From Dastarcus helophoroides (taxonomy: Eukaryota > Arthropoda > Insecta > Coleoptera > Bothrideridae): 64,000 bases of DNA. Within the stretch, counting starts at the first letter, position 1, and the number at the start of each line of letters is the position of its first letter. A model generated the notes under the pieces. It ran no database searches. It had not been told where the DNA came from and saw nothing but the letters and a program-made list of their open reading frames with translations. Where the stretch lies: assembly GCA_028583605.1 (NCBI GenBank), contig CM053327.1, positions 42,298,059 to 42,362,058 of the forward strand, read 5' to 3'. A program made the translations under genes and the position numbers. Shown one piece after another: positions 26,169 through 35,786 of this stretch.

Positions 26169-26564
26169 GTAATATGCTATTTAAAATACTGCTTATGTTG
26201 CAGTTTACTTTAAATATATTTCTGTATATTGTTCCCATTTAGATAAAGTGTTTAGTACTAAAATATTTATATATCGCTAGTATTTCATTTGATATTCCTA
26301 GATTACATATTTTTTTGCAGCTAAATAAGAACACATATTAAATAGAACAATAACTCTAATATCTCACGAACTGTGACAAACCGAAAACTCATTATTGTTT
26401 ACTTAATTATAAAATGAACAGCAAGCTGCAATAATTTGCTGAAATTACAATTTTCACTAGTCAGCATCATACGTTGCACTTATTAACTGACCTGTGAAAT
26501 AGTATAATTCAAATACAAGCGATTTAAATTTTTTTGTGATTAAAGTCCTTATTTCTTATTCCAT
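26169..26564 (+). promoter_or_regulatory. region upstream of the nudel-like start codon
   Basis: About 400 bp of non-repeated AT-rich sequence lies between the 580-bp array and the ATG. It must hold the 5' UTR and probably core promoter elements. I see no convincing TATA-plus-initiator arrangement, so this is positional inference only. Confidence 0.3.
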
Positions 26565-26661
26565 ATGACTACTAGGCAAGAATCTGAGGAAGTTTCCCCA
26601 AATTCGGAACCATATAAAGAACCAGACGGATTATTTACTGTAGAACTAAGAAGCGATATAC
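26565..26661 (+). CDS. ndl: nudel-like exon 1: start codon and cytoplasmic tail
   Basis: ATG at 26565 opens 32 codons (begins MTTRQESEEVSPNSEPYKEP) plus one base, ending at a strong GTAAGT donor at 26662. The phase (1) matches the acceptor TTTTTTACAG before 29166, making a proline codon across the junction. The peptide is polar and has no signal sequence, as expected for the cytoplasmic end of a type II membrane protein. It lies about 400 bp right of the 580-bp tandem array, so the promoter and 5' UTR must be in or near 26169-26564. Too short for ORF finders; called from splice-phase fit. An upstream exon cannot be excluded. Confidence 0.68.
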
Positions 26662-27779
26662 GTAAGTACAAGCATTTTAACATTTTAAGTAGAAAGTTTT
26701 AATAAATCAAAAATTTTTAATGTCTGCTTGTGATACAGGCGACGTTTCATAAAAATTACTCCACTTATATTTTACTAAAAATAACCAGTTTTTGATGGAT
26801 TGTAAGAGGTTGGTAATTACCTTGTTCATTTATGATATATTAACCAATTTGTTTCCATACATTTTGACATAATTCGTGGACGATTCCAAAAAACGTTTGC
26901 TACTTCCTTGCAAAAAACGAGCCAAATGAATTTCGATGTTGTGATTGATTCAAACTTGATTCAAATTTTGAATTTAGAGCAAATTTGAAGCCTAAACCAT
27001 TGTATGGTTTGTACCACAGTAAACTAAATAATTTTGGCAAGTTATTATCCTTATGTTAATTCTTACATTATCATAATGAAACCCCACCTATTTTTGATAC
27101 CTATTTTTGTTTGCTGGGATGATTCAGTTTGTCCAACAGAGTACCTTTTTGAATTAACTTTGGATAGTGCATTAAAAACTAAAAAAGAATATGCGGTTCA
27201 ATAATTTTATAAAATGGAAACTAATACTTTATAAATATTGATTTTATTTCCTTTAAAGATTAATCCCTATTCGCACTGAATATCTGTTTCTCGTCGTCAG
27301 TTGTTATTGCTTCAGAAATTGACCGGTTTCTTCACATGCAAACCACAGGTCAATGATTTCTATGAGAAAGCTTGAAAGCCAAATTATATTATTTTATAAA
27401 AGGTTTACATTTTTTATTTTCTAAGATTTACCCTTAACGTAAAAGCTTAACCTAATCAGCGCAAACTCACGATACACAAGGCAATACATTCCTTGAAGGA
27501 TGTATAACCAAACGACGAAAATGAAATTGGTTTACTGTTAAACTTTAAGGCTCTTGGTTAGCTTCAAGAGATATCGAAAAGGAGAAGTCGTGTTTTCGAG
27601 TTCGTATCAGAAAAAAGCAATCAATTTTAAGAGACACTCTATGACGAACAACCCGCAGATTCGTTCTGGATGACAAATCCAAAGGGCGGTATTCTGTCAT
27701 TAAATAGGTCAACATTTTGTTAAATTAAAAATCTCAGAAAACCTAAACGCTTCAATTCACTAATGTTGATGGATTTGAA

Positions 27780-27855
27780 CAGCTATCAGCTTCAAAGTTT
27801 GAGAATCAAAGACCAATTTCGATCTTGGTAGATCTCACAACTTTGGAACACCTGC
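27780..27855 (-). repeat. diverged R1-like copy
   Basis: The minus strand reads TTGTGAGATCTACCAAGATC then GAAATTGGTC, alignable to the R1 ribozyme region but with three core changes. Probably an old relative. Confidence 0.4.
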
Positions 27856-27889
27856 TCAAGGACTTATATTCCGTGACAAAACTTAGTCT

Positions 27890-27990
27890 GTGACTACAGG
27901 ATATCCTTTTCCGGGATTGGACCGTGTCAAAGAACTACTAAAATGTTCGACATTTCGCCCACCGTCATAGGGGCTTTTTCAGGAACCAAG
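27890..27990 (-). repeat. R4 repeat copy with hammerhead-like core
   Basis: Contains the R4 words CCGGGATTGGACC and CAAAGAACTACTAAAATG. At 27945-27986 the minus strand has GTTC, CTGAAAA, A, stem GCCC/GGGC, GAAAT, GTC, GAAC. GTTC/GAAC pairs perfectly as helix I. One core base (G8) is changed to A. Confidence 0.5.
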
Positions 27991-28073
27991 AAAAGAAAAA
28001 TAAGTGAAAAGAAGAATATGAGGAAATATGCAAAAAATTAAAGAAATGAAAAGGCCAATTCCAAAACATCAGA

Positions 28074-28633
28074 GTACGGTAACTCAGTATGTCCACCATA
28101 CCAGAGGCGAAACTCTTCTGAATTGAAAATTGGTACAAAGGATACAAAGGATAAGAAAGTTTAGACAGAAGAGCACGGTAACTCAGTATGTCCACCATAC
28201 CAGATGCGAAACTCTTATGAAAGAGCCAATTAATAATGGCACAACTGATAGAAAAGATAAAAGACTCAGAGATTTCTTAAACAGAAAAGCATAGTAACTC
28301 AGTATGTCCACCATACCAGAGGCGAAACTCTTCTGAATTGAAAATTGGTACAAAGGATAAGAAAGTTTAGACAGAAGAGCACGGTAACTCAGTATGTCCA
28401 CCATACCAGAGGCGAAACTCTTCTGAATTGAAAATTGGTACAAAGGATAAGAAAGTGTAGACAGAAGAGCACGGTAACTCAGTATGTCCACCATACCAGA
28501 GGCGAAACTCTTCTGACAAAAGAGCACGGTAACTCAGTATGTCCACCATACCAGAGGCGAAACTCTTCTGACAAAAGAGCACGGTAACTCAGTATGTCCA
28601 CCATACCAGAGGCGAAACTCTTCTGACAGGAAA
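28074..28633. repeat. minisatellite in nudel-like intron 1
   Basis: Seven copies of a core reading GAGCACGGTAACTCAGTATG, TCCACCATACCAGAGGCG and AAACTCTTCTGA. Spacing is about 58 bp in the last units and about 90 bp where a spacer (AATTGGTACAAAGGATAAG) is included. Confidence 0.85.
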
Positions 28634-28849
28634 GAGGGAAAGGGAAACTTTATATAACATTTATCTGCGCGATCACTTCCGAAGATTTCCGATGGTTGGT
28701 TTCCAGATGGAGGAAAGCATGTAACCGTCGCCTCTGTTGATGTTTTTGGGGAATTTTTGGATTTCAATGGCCTCGCGTATCTTCCTATTATAGTAATTGG
28801 GAATACTGGATATAATTGAAATATTATCAAACAGAATCTTATGTCCGGT

Positions 28850-29060
28850 CTCATGTTGCCTTTGTCTGTGACTACTAGGACTAGGTGTTGAACCACCTAT
28901 CATCGTTCCAGTGATGGAAACCGACCTTTGGTAGACCTCATCAGTTTGGAACACCAGCTCAAAGACCAGTGTTCCGTGACAGAGCTTTGTGACTGCTAGG
29001 TGTTGAGCCACCTATCATTGTGCCAGTGATCGAACCTGATCTTTGGTTCCCAAACTTTGT
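28850..29060 (-). repeat. diverged R1-like sequence
   Basis: Two neighbouring segments carry CACCTATCAT(C/T)GT(T/G)CCAGTGAT and TCATCAGTTTGGAACACC. The minus strand has CTGATGAGGTC with a possible wobble-paired GGTC, but GAAA does not follow, so this is not a functional hammerhead as it stands. Confidence 0.35.
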
Positions 29061-29165
29061 GCTCAAAATTGATTAAGCATTTCCTCCAAAACCTGACCAA
29101 ATATAAATGTTTAGTATGTAACAGCTTGTTTTTATCCAAAACTAAATTAAATCTCTTTTTTACAG

Positions 29166-31029
29166 CCTCCGTTTTAAAGGATTTCTCTAAACAAAAAGAC
29201 ATCAAACTACAGAATGGAAAATACTTAAATATTTTAAAACTTTTTGCTTGGTTCATCCTAATTACATTCCCCTTGTACACCCTAGTTTGTGCCATGTACC
29301 TTTCTAACCTTCCAATATTCAACCTTATGAATAATTTCCAAAATAGAACAGTAATTACCAACAGGACATCCAGTCAAGTTGCATTACACAAATTGAAGGT
29401 ATCGTTTGATGATTGCAAAAAGGAAGATTCCTTAGAAGCATGCTGCTTCCAACTCTTCGGATTGGTTGGAGCGCTTGCGCCTGACAACTGTACCGACGAA
29501 GAAGATATAATGAGGTTGATTGGGAATTGGAACAAAAATTTTAATTACAGTAGAACCACAGCTGAAGAGATGAATCAAAAAAATAAGATGGCACCTATAA
29601 GAGAAAAACGCCAATACAGGAATCATCCGATTCGAGACGAAACCTATTTTCCTGAGAGCGATTACCGTTTGCAATATGATACCCCCCAAGAGAAATACAG
29701 AGAGTACCAACCATCATTCGTCGCTCCACCGAATGAAAATCAATACCTACAACATCCCACAGATTTTATAGTGAAGGATAACAATTATCGAGAAACGTAT
29801 CGTGATGATCCACCACAAGTAAATTACGGAGAACCCCCCGAAAATTCCAATTTTCCATATTTTCAGGTTAAGGTTTCAACAAACGACGAAATAGAGAATA
29901 GAAATTTGCCAAATTTTTACGAAAATGTTTTCACAGAACACCCCTTTATGGAACCACGTCTTTCCGCCCAACACCATAACCCCATCAATCATGTTTCTTC
30001 AAACGTTCATTCTTTCGAAAAGGATCAATCATTTTTAAAACCTGAATCGAATAAGAAACAAATTAAACAAATGGAACACTTGGGGAAGCAATTGGAACAC
30101 TTGGAGAAGGAAATGGAACACTTGGAGAAGCATAAAACAGAACACCAGAAATTGAAGATTTCTAAACCAAATCGGAATATGATGATTAGAAATCATCAAA
30201 CTCTGAAGAAAGACAAAGCAGTACATTTTATCAAAGTAAATGATAAAATCGCAACGCAAAGTGACCCGAAAAAACCGCCGAATATTACGCCCAAAACAAC
30301 AATGGATTTACGAGGCTTAAGTACTTCGACACCGGAAGCCATCACGGACCCTCATCCGCATAGGTTTAATTTATGGGATATAACATCGCCTGCTGCTACC
30401 AAACAAAGATTGGGGAAGGCTAATAATAAAGGAGAAATTTTAAAAGGTGAAAATCCCGCACAGCAAAACTTACAGAATCTTTGTGCATTATCTAATTGTA
30501 CAGACATACAGCTAAGTCCAAGGCTGAATCAAGCTACGGTTAATGAGGAAACACAAATAAATCAACAATCATCTATTAATCCTTGTTTTTATTCGTATCC
30601 AACACCATTTGGGTCACCGTATCGTCTAAATACACCATTCGATGGATCGCAATTCCTAAAGGTCGTCCCTACTACTTCAAATACTGTGAAACCACAACAA
30701 CTACCATTTTACGTGCTAAATCCCCCAATGTACTCCTACATACCTCCACATCCACAATACGTGCAGCCTCAATTCTTACCAAGTTATACTCCACATTTTT
30801 CCCAGTATCCCTACATGTATGGCACCGTTCCAAATACAGTTAGCAGCCCCCCAGTGCAGGTTTCCACCCAAAATGGCCAATACTACATTTGTAGTCCAAT
30901 ACCAGCACCTGGTTCAGCTACTGTCAACCCCAACGTAGCTGGGTTTCCAGGAGTCGAAATTAGAAGTAGTTCCGATGGATTTAACCTACAAGAACTTATG
31001 GAAAATAGTCCTACTGATTTAAATCAAGA
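29166..31029 (+). CDS. ndl: nudel-like exon 2: signal anchor and low-complexity stalk
   Basis: A 1,864-nt exon entered in phase 1 and left in phase 2 at donor GTGAGT (31030). The open frame continues upstream to 29057 and downstream to 31033, but the splice sites fit the phases of neighbouring exons. Residues about 53-78 form one hydrophobic segment (LNILKLFAWFILITFPLYTL and on), a likely type II signal anchor. The rest is a long extracellular stalk: a possible small cysteine module (residues about 120-150), an RxKR-like stretch (REKRQ), Pro/Tyr/Asn-rich sequence, a short imperfect heptad repeat of MEHLGKQLEHLEKEMEHLEK type, and a Pro/Tyr/Gln-rich C-terminal third. Apart from the anchor and position, no family-specific motif is recognised. 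Such stalks diverge fast in Nudel proteins. Confidence 0.8.
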
Positions 31030-31059
31030 GTGAGTTTTTTATAACGAAGGCTTCCACGT

Positions 31060-31165
31060 CAGTAAAGGATATACTTCTTCCGGGATTGGACCGCGTCAAA
31101 AAACGTTGAACAATTTTAGTAGTTCTTTGACATGGTCCAATCCCGAAAGAAGTATATTCTGGAGT
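31060..31165. repeat. R4 inverted pair inside intron 2
   Basis: Inverted copies of the R4 end (TACTTCTTCCGGGATTGGACC against GGTCCAATCCCGAAAGAAGTA) fill most of the 184-nt intron 2 of the nudel-like gene and would form a long hairpin in the pre-mRNA. No complete core is present. Confidence 0.75.
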
Positions 31166-31213
31166 GAGTTTTTAACTGACAGTTAAGTAATTATTATCAA
31201 TTTAATTTTATAG

Positions 31214-31431
31214 CGATACAGTTAGAGAGTCTTTGATTTGTCCATTCGGAGAGCAAAGTTGTGCTGATGGCAGCAAATGTATTAAGAAAATTCAAGTTTG
31301 CGATAATGAAGTACACTGCAATGATGGTAGTGATGAGGTGATCTGTACTTGCAAGCAGCGTGTTGGTGATCTCAGAAACTGTGATGGATATTTCGATTGT
31401 CCGAATGGGGAAGATGAAGTAGAGTGCTTTG
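31214..31431 (+). CDS. ndl: nudel-like exon 3: two LDL-receptor class A modules
   Basis: A 218-nt exon between TTTTATAG and GTAAGT. It codes two LDLa modules: [14 protein letters not shown] followed by [10 protein letters not shown], then a shorter one ending [10 protein letters not shown]. Both carry the acidic Ca-binding pattern (DGSDE and GEDE). The second is compressed at its N-terminal half, with fewer cysteines than the canonical six. It follows exon 2 across a 184-nt intron and is separated from exon 4 by a 23.9-kb repeat-filled intron. Entry phase 2 and exit phase 1 match both neighbours. Confidence 0.85.
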
Positions 31432-31778
31432 GTAAGTTATCTTTAATAATTAACTCAATTGGAAAATCCAGGCTTACATTTGGAACAAAATTCTTAATAA
31501 TACTATTTAACAATGAAGAGGAAATATAACAGATCAATTTCCAGTTTAATACCTTTGTCTGTCATGCATCATTTGATGATGAGCTCATTTTATAATGATC
31601 GGGAAATAGTACTTGGATATCAAGTACTTGATGACAATTGCATCAATTTTTTTCTAAATGTTCTGCACTGTTTACTATTGTACATTCATTTCTAATTTGT
31701 ATAATAAGCGAATAATCCAATGACTTTTTGAGCATCTGTGAGACAAATTACCACTTAATTATTTGCACGTTTTGTTCT

Positions 31779-31870
31779 GTCGTATAACAGATACTTCCAA
31801 CAGATACGTCCTAATTGTTTAGGAACCTAAACAATTAGGAATGTATCTATTGGAAGTATCTGTTATACGC
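31779..31870. repeat. perfect-arm hairpin
   Basis: GTATAACAGATACTTCCAA and CCTAATTGTTTAGG are repeated in inverted order, with a further half copy (TCCTAAACAATTAGGAG). It could be a small fold-back element; no family is recognised. Confidence 0.6.
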
Positions 31871-32161
31871 TGTTATTTCCTAAACAATTAGGAGCTGATT
31901 CAAATGCCATCAGCAAATGCATTGATATATTCCCTAAGTATCACCTTCTGGCACTTCTTGAGTCAAATATAACAAAGATGAAGTCATTATTCACTTATTC
32001 TTATAAAATATCATAAGGCGATTCAAATTAATTTAGTACCCTAGTACTCTTTTATGTCTCCCAATCGCCTTGCAGCTGAATTTGATTTTGTGTTCTTATC
32101 TTAACCCAAATAACCAATTTTTTCTTTTTTTGCATATTCCCTCATATTTTTTTTTTCATCT

Positions 32162-32280
32162 AATTTTCTTTCTTTGTTCCTGAAGAAGCCCCCTACGATA
32201 GTGGACGCAACGTCGAACACTTTAAGTAGTTCTTTGACACGGTCCAATTCCGGAAGAAGTATATCCTGTACCAAATAACC
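32162..32280 (+). repeat. R4 copy with hammerhead-like core
   Basis: 32176-32218 reads GTTC, CTGAAGA, A, a GCCC...GGAC stem, GCAAC, GTC, GAAC. Helix I GTTC/GAAC and CTGAAGA are intact, while GAAAC is GCAAC. It is followed by TTTAAGTAGTTCTTTGACAC and TCCGGAAGAAGTATATCCTG. Confidence 0.5.
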
Positions 32281-34970
32281 AAACTTTCCAAAACTGAATG
32301 GTATTATCCACGATTGTTGAAGTTTCTTCAAGATCAAAGAATGATAAAGTTAGAAAGAGCACCATATTGTTACGGGTTTATCGGTTCGAAATAATTTACA
32401 CGTGAATTGAAAATAATACCAACTTTATTACTAAACTAAACTTGGATCACACAATTGGACAATTAACTCATTATTGACATCTACCAACTCACTAATTACA
32501 CTGACTCTAACTGACTTCTCGAGATAAAGCTGACCGCCTTATATAGTTTTGGCCCCCGGCTTCTAGAACTTTTCAGCAGATAAGGCTTATCGTTTGCCGA
32601 AATTTCGGGAAGGCTTATCTGCCGTTTGCTTCGTTATCGCGGTCGCTTTCCCCTTAACAGATCATTCTAGAAACTTTTCTTATGTACTAAATTCTACAAT
32701 TCTATTCTAAATTCTATTCCATCTTTTTACATTGCGTTACAATATTATTTTAAGCCAGACAACTCATGCAAACTTTTCAGTACTCCATTCTATTATCCAT
32801 GACTGTTAAAACTTGGTCAAGATCAAAGAATGATAAAATGAGAAAGCACCACATTATTTTAAGCTAGACAACTCACGCAAAGTTTTCAATACTCTATGGT
32901 ATTATCCATGATTGTCGAAGCTTCTTCAAGATCAAAGAATGATAAAGTTAGAAAGAGCACCATATTATTTTAAGCTACAGAACTCATGCAAACTTTTCAG
33001 TACTCTATTGTATTATCCATGATTCTTGAAACTTCTTCAAGATCAAAGAATGATAAAGTTAGAAAGAACACCATATTATTTTGAGGTAGACAACTCACCC
33101 AAACTTTTCAATACTCTATAGCATTAGCCATGATTGTTGAAGCTTCTTCAAGAACAAAGAATGATAAAGTTAGAAAGAGCACCATATTATTTTAAGCTAG
33201 ACAATTCATGCAAACTTTTCAGTACTCCATTGTATTATCCATGATTGTTGAAGCTTCTTCAAGATCAAAGAATGATTAAGTTAGAAAGAGCACCATATTA
33301 TTTTAAGCTACACAACTCATGCAAACTTTTCAGTACTCTATTGTATTATCCATGATTGTTGAAGCTTCTTCAAGATCAAAGAATGATAAAGTTAGAAAGA
33401 GCACCATATTATTTTAGGGTAGACAACTCATGCAAACTATTCAGTACTCCATTGTATTATCCATGATTGTTGAAGCTTCTTCAAGATCAAAGAATGATAA
33501 AGTTAGAAAGAGCACCATATTATTTTAAGCTAGACAACTCATGCAAACTTTTCAGTACTCTATTGTATTATCCATGATTGTTGAAGCTTCTTCAAGATCA
33601 AAGAATGATAAAGTTATAAAGACCACCATATTATTTTAAGGTAGACAAATCATGCAAACTTTTCAGTACTCTATTGTAATATCCACGATTGTTGAATTGT
33701 ATTATCCACGATTGTTGAAGCTTCCTCGGGATCAAAGAATGATAAAGTTAGAAAGAGCACCATACTATTTTAAGCTAGACAACTCATGCAAACTTTTCAG
33801 TACTCTATTGTATTATCCATGATTGTTAAAGCTTCTTTAAGATCAAAGAATGATAAAATTAGAAAGAGCACCATATTATTTTAAGGTAGACAACTCATGC
33901 AAACTTTTCAGTACTCCATTGTATTATCCATGATTGTTGAAGCTTCTTCAAGATCAAAGAATGATAAAGTTAGAAAGAGCACCATATTATTTTAAGGTAG
34001 ACAACTCATGCAAACTTTTCAGTACTCTATTGTATTATCCACGATTGTTGAAGCTTCTTTAAGATCAAAGAATGATAAAGTTAGAAAGAGCACCACACTA
34101 TTTTAAGCTAGACAAATCATGCAAACTTTTCAGTACTCTATTCTATTATCCATGATTGTTGAAGCTTCTTCAAGATCAAAGAATGATAAAGTTAGAAAGA
34201 GCACCATACTATTTTAAGCTAGACAACTCATGCAAACTTTTCAGTACTCTATTGTATCATCCACGATTGTTGAAGCTTCCTCGGGATCAAAGAATGATAA
34301 AGTTAGAAAGAGCACCACACTATTTTAAGCTAGACAAATCATGCAAACTTTTCAGTACTCTATTCTATTATCCATGATTGTTGAAGCTTCTTCAAGATCA
34401 AAGAATGATAAAGTTAGAAAGAGCACCATATTATTTTAAGGTAGACAACTCATGCAAACTTTTCAGTACTCTATTGTATTATCCATGATTGTTGAAGCTT
34501 CTTTAAGATCAAAGAATGATAAAGTTAGAAAGAGCACCATATTATTTTAAGGTAGACAACTCATGCAAACTTTTCAGTACTCCATTGTATTATCCATGAT
34601 TGTTAAAGCTTCGTCAAGATCAAAGAATGATAAAGTTAGAAAGAGCACCATATTATTTTAAGGTAGACAACTCATGCAAACTATTCAGTACTCCATTGTA
34701 TTATCCATGATTGTTGAAGCTTCTTTAAGATCAAAGAATGATAAAGTCAGAAAGAGCACCATATTATTTCAAGCTAAACAAATGGTGCAAAATTTTCAAT
34801 ACTTTATAGAATTATACACTATTGTTGAAGCTGCTTCAAGATCAAAGAATAATAAAAGCAGGAAAGGCACTATCTTATCTTAGACTTAATAGCTCATGCA
34901 AACTTTCCAATCCTGTATAGTATTATCCACCATAACTCAGCATCTTAATCATACCAGAGGTGAAGCTATT
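32281..34970. repeat. 111-bp satellite array (about 20 units) in intron 3
   Basis: The unit carries TACTCTATTGTATTATCCAT, GATTGTTGAAGCTTCTTC, AAGATCAAAGAATGATAAAG, AAAGAGCACCATATTATTTT and GACAACTCATGCAAACTTTT. The period is 111 bp. Units are mutually similar; edge units at 32281 and 34760-34970 are the most diverged. One edge unit is split by a solo LTR (32368-32741). Confidence 0.9.
32368..32741. mobile_element. solo LTR inserted in a satellite unit
   Basis: 374 bp beginning TGTTACGGG and ending GCGTTACA, flanked by the 4-bp duplication ATAT (32364-32367 and 32742-32745). It exactly interrupts the satellite word CACCATATTATTTT. A TATATAG box-like motif lies internally. TG...CA ends, size and 4-bp duplication fit an LTR retrotransposon reduced to one LTR. 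It differs from the 48692 element's LTR. Confidence 0.8.
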
Positions 34971-35148
34971 CTATGAAGAATGTTCTCCTTCAATAAGCTT
35001 CCTCTGATGGACGTCGAGTCTTTTAAATAGAGTCCTGACCAGTGGTGGCTCGTAGCCAAAACTAATGGGGGTGCTGCGACAATGTTTAGTCTTTTATGTT
35101 TAATCTAGAATATCGATTTCTTCAAAATGTTAACTTTTTAAAATTTCG

Positions 35149-35786
35149 TATGCAAATAGAATGCAACCTAGACAACAAATTCATGCAGCCCTCCAGGCGG
35201 CGTGTATAGTGAATCATAGGTAGCTGAACTACTAATAGTTGAAACACTGCCACCTAGCAAAGTGGTTACTCTCTAGGAAAGTTCCCACAAGACAAGGATT
35301 CTAATGCACAGACCAATAGGTGTGAACATTTATTAGATTCGAAGTTTGGAAACCAAATACCGGTTTCGATCTTGTTAGATCTCGTCAATTTGGTATATTC
35401 AACTCAAATGCTAACAAATGTTCCGACAAGTAAGTACTAAAACATTCACAGGCGTCAAGCGAGTGACTCTTAGTACTACCACCTATTGGTCCATAGAGAA
35501 ACTATGGCCATCGCCAACAATGTCGTATGCAAGTAGAATGCAACCTAGACTACAAATTCATACAGCCCTCCAAGCGTGTATAGCGAATCAAACTTCGAAT
35601 CTAATTAATATGCAAATCTATTGGTCTGTGCATTAGAATCCTTGTCTTCTGGGGACTTTCCCAGAGAGCAACCGCTTCGCTAGGTGACAGTGTTTCAACT
35701 GTTGGTAGTTCAGCTACCTATGATTCACTATACATGCCTGGAGGGCTGCATGAATTTGTAGTCTAGGTTGCATTCTACTCGCATAC
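35149..35786. mobile_element. R1 copy: one full minus unit plus rearranged partial units
   Basis: A full minus-strand R1 unit (35149 to about 35526) is followed head-to-tail by a partial unit, then by an inverted partial unit to 35786. The hammerhead at 35352-35394 (minus) has its first core base changed (TTGACGA), with all else intact. No clear target duplication. Confidence 0.75.

Larger units (their letters stand above)
26662..29165 (+). other. nudel-like intron 1 (2,504 bp)
   Basis: Bounded by GTAAGT and ACAG in matching phase. It holds unique AT-rich sequence to about 27700, a diverged R1-like copy (27780-27855), an R4 copy with a hammerhead-like core (27890-27990), a minisatellite (28074-28633), and diverged R1-like sequence (28850-29060). 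Confidence 0.65.

Noticed and set aside
28074..28633. A CRISPR-like array
   Set aside because: Regular repeats but no unique spacers, and the context is a eukaryotic intron; it is a minisatellite.
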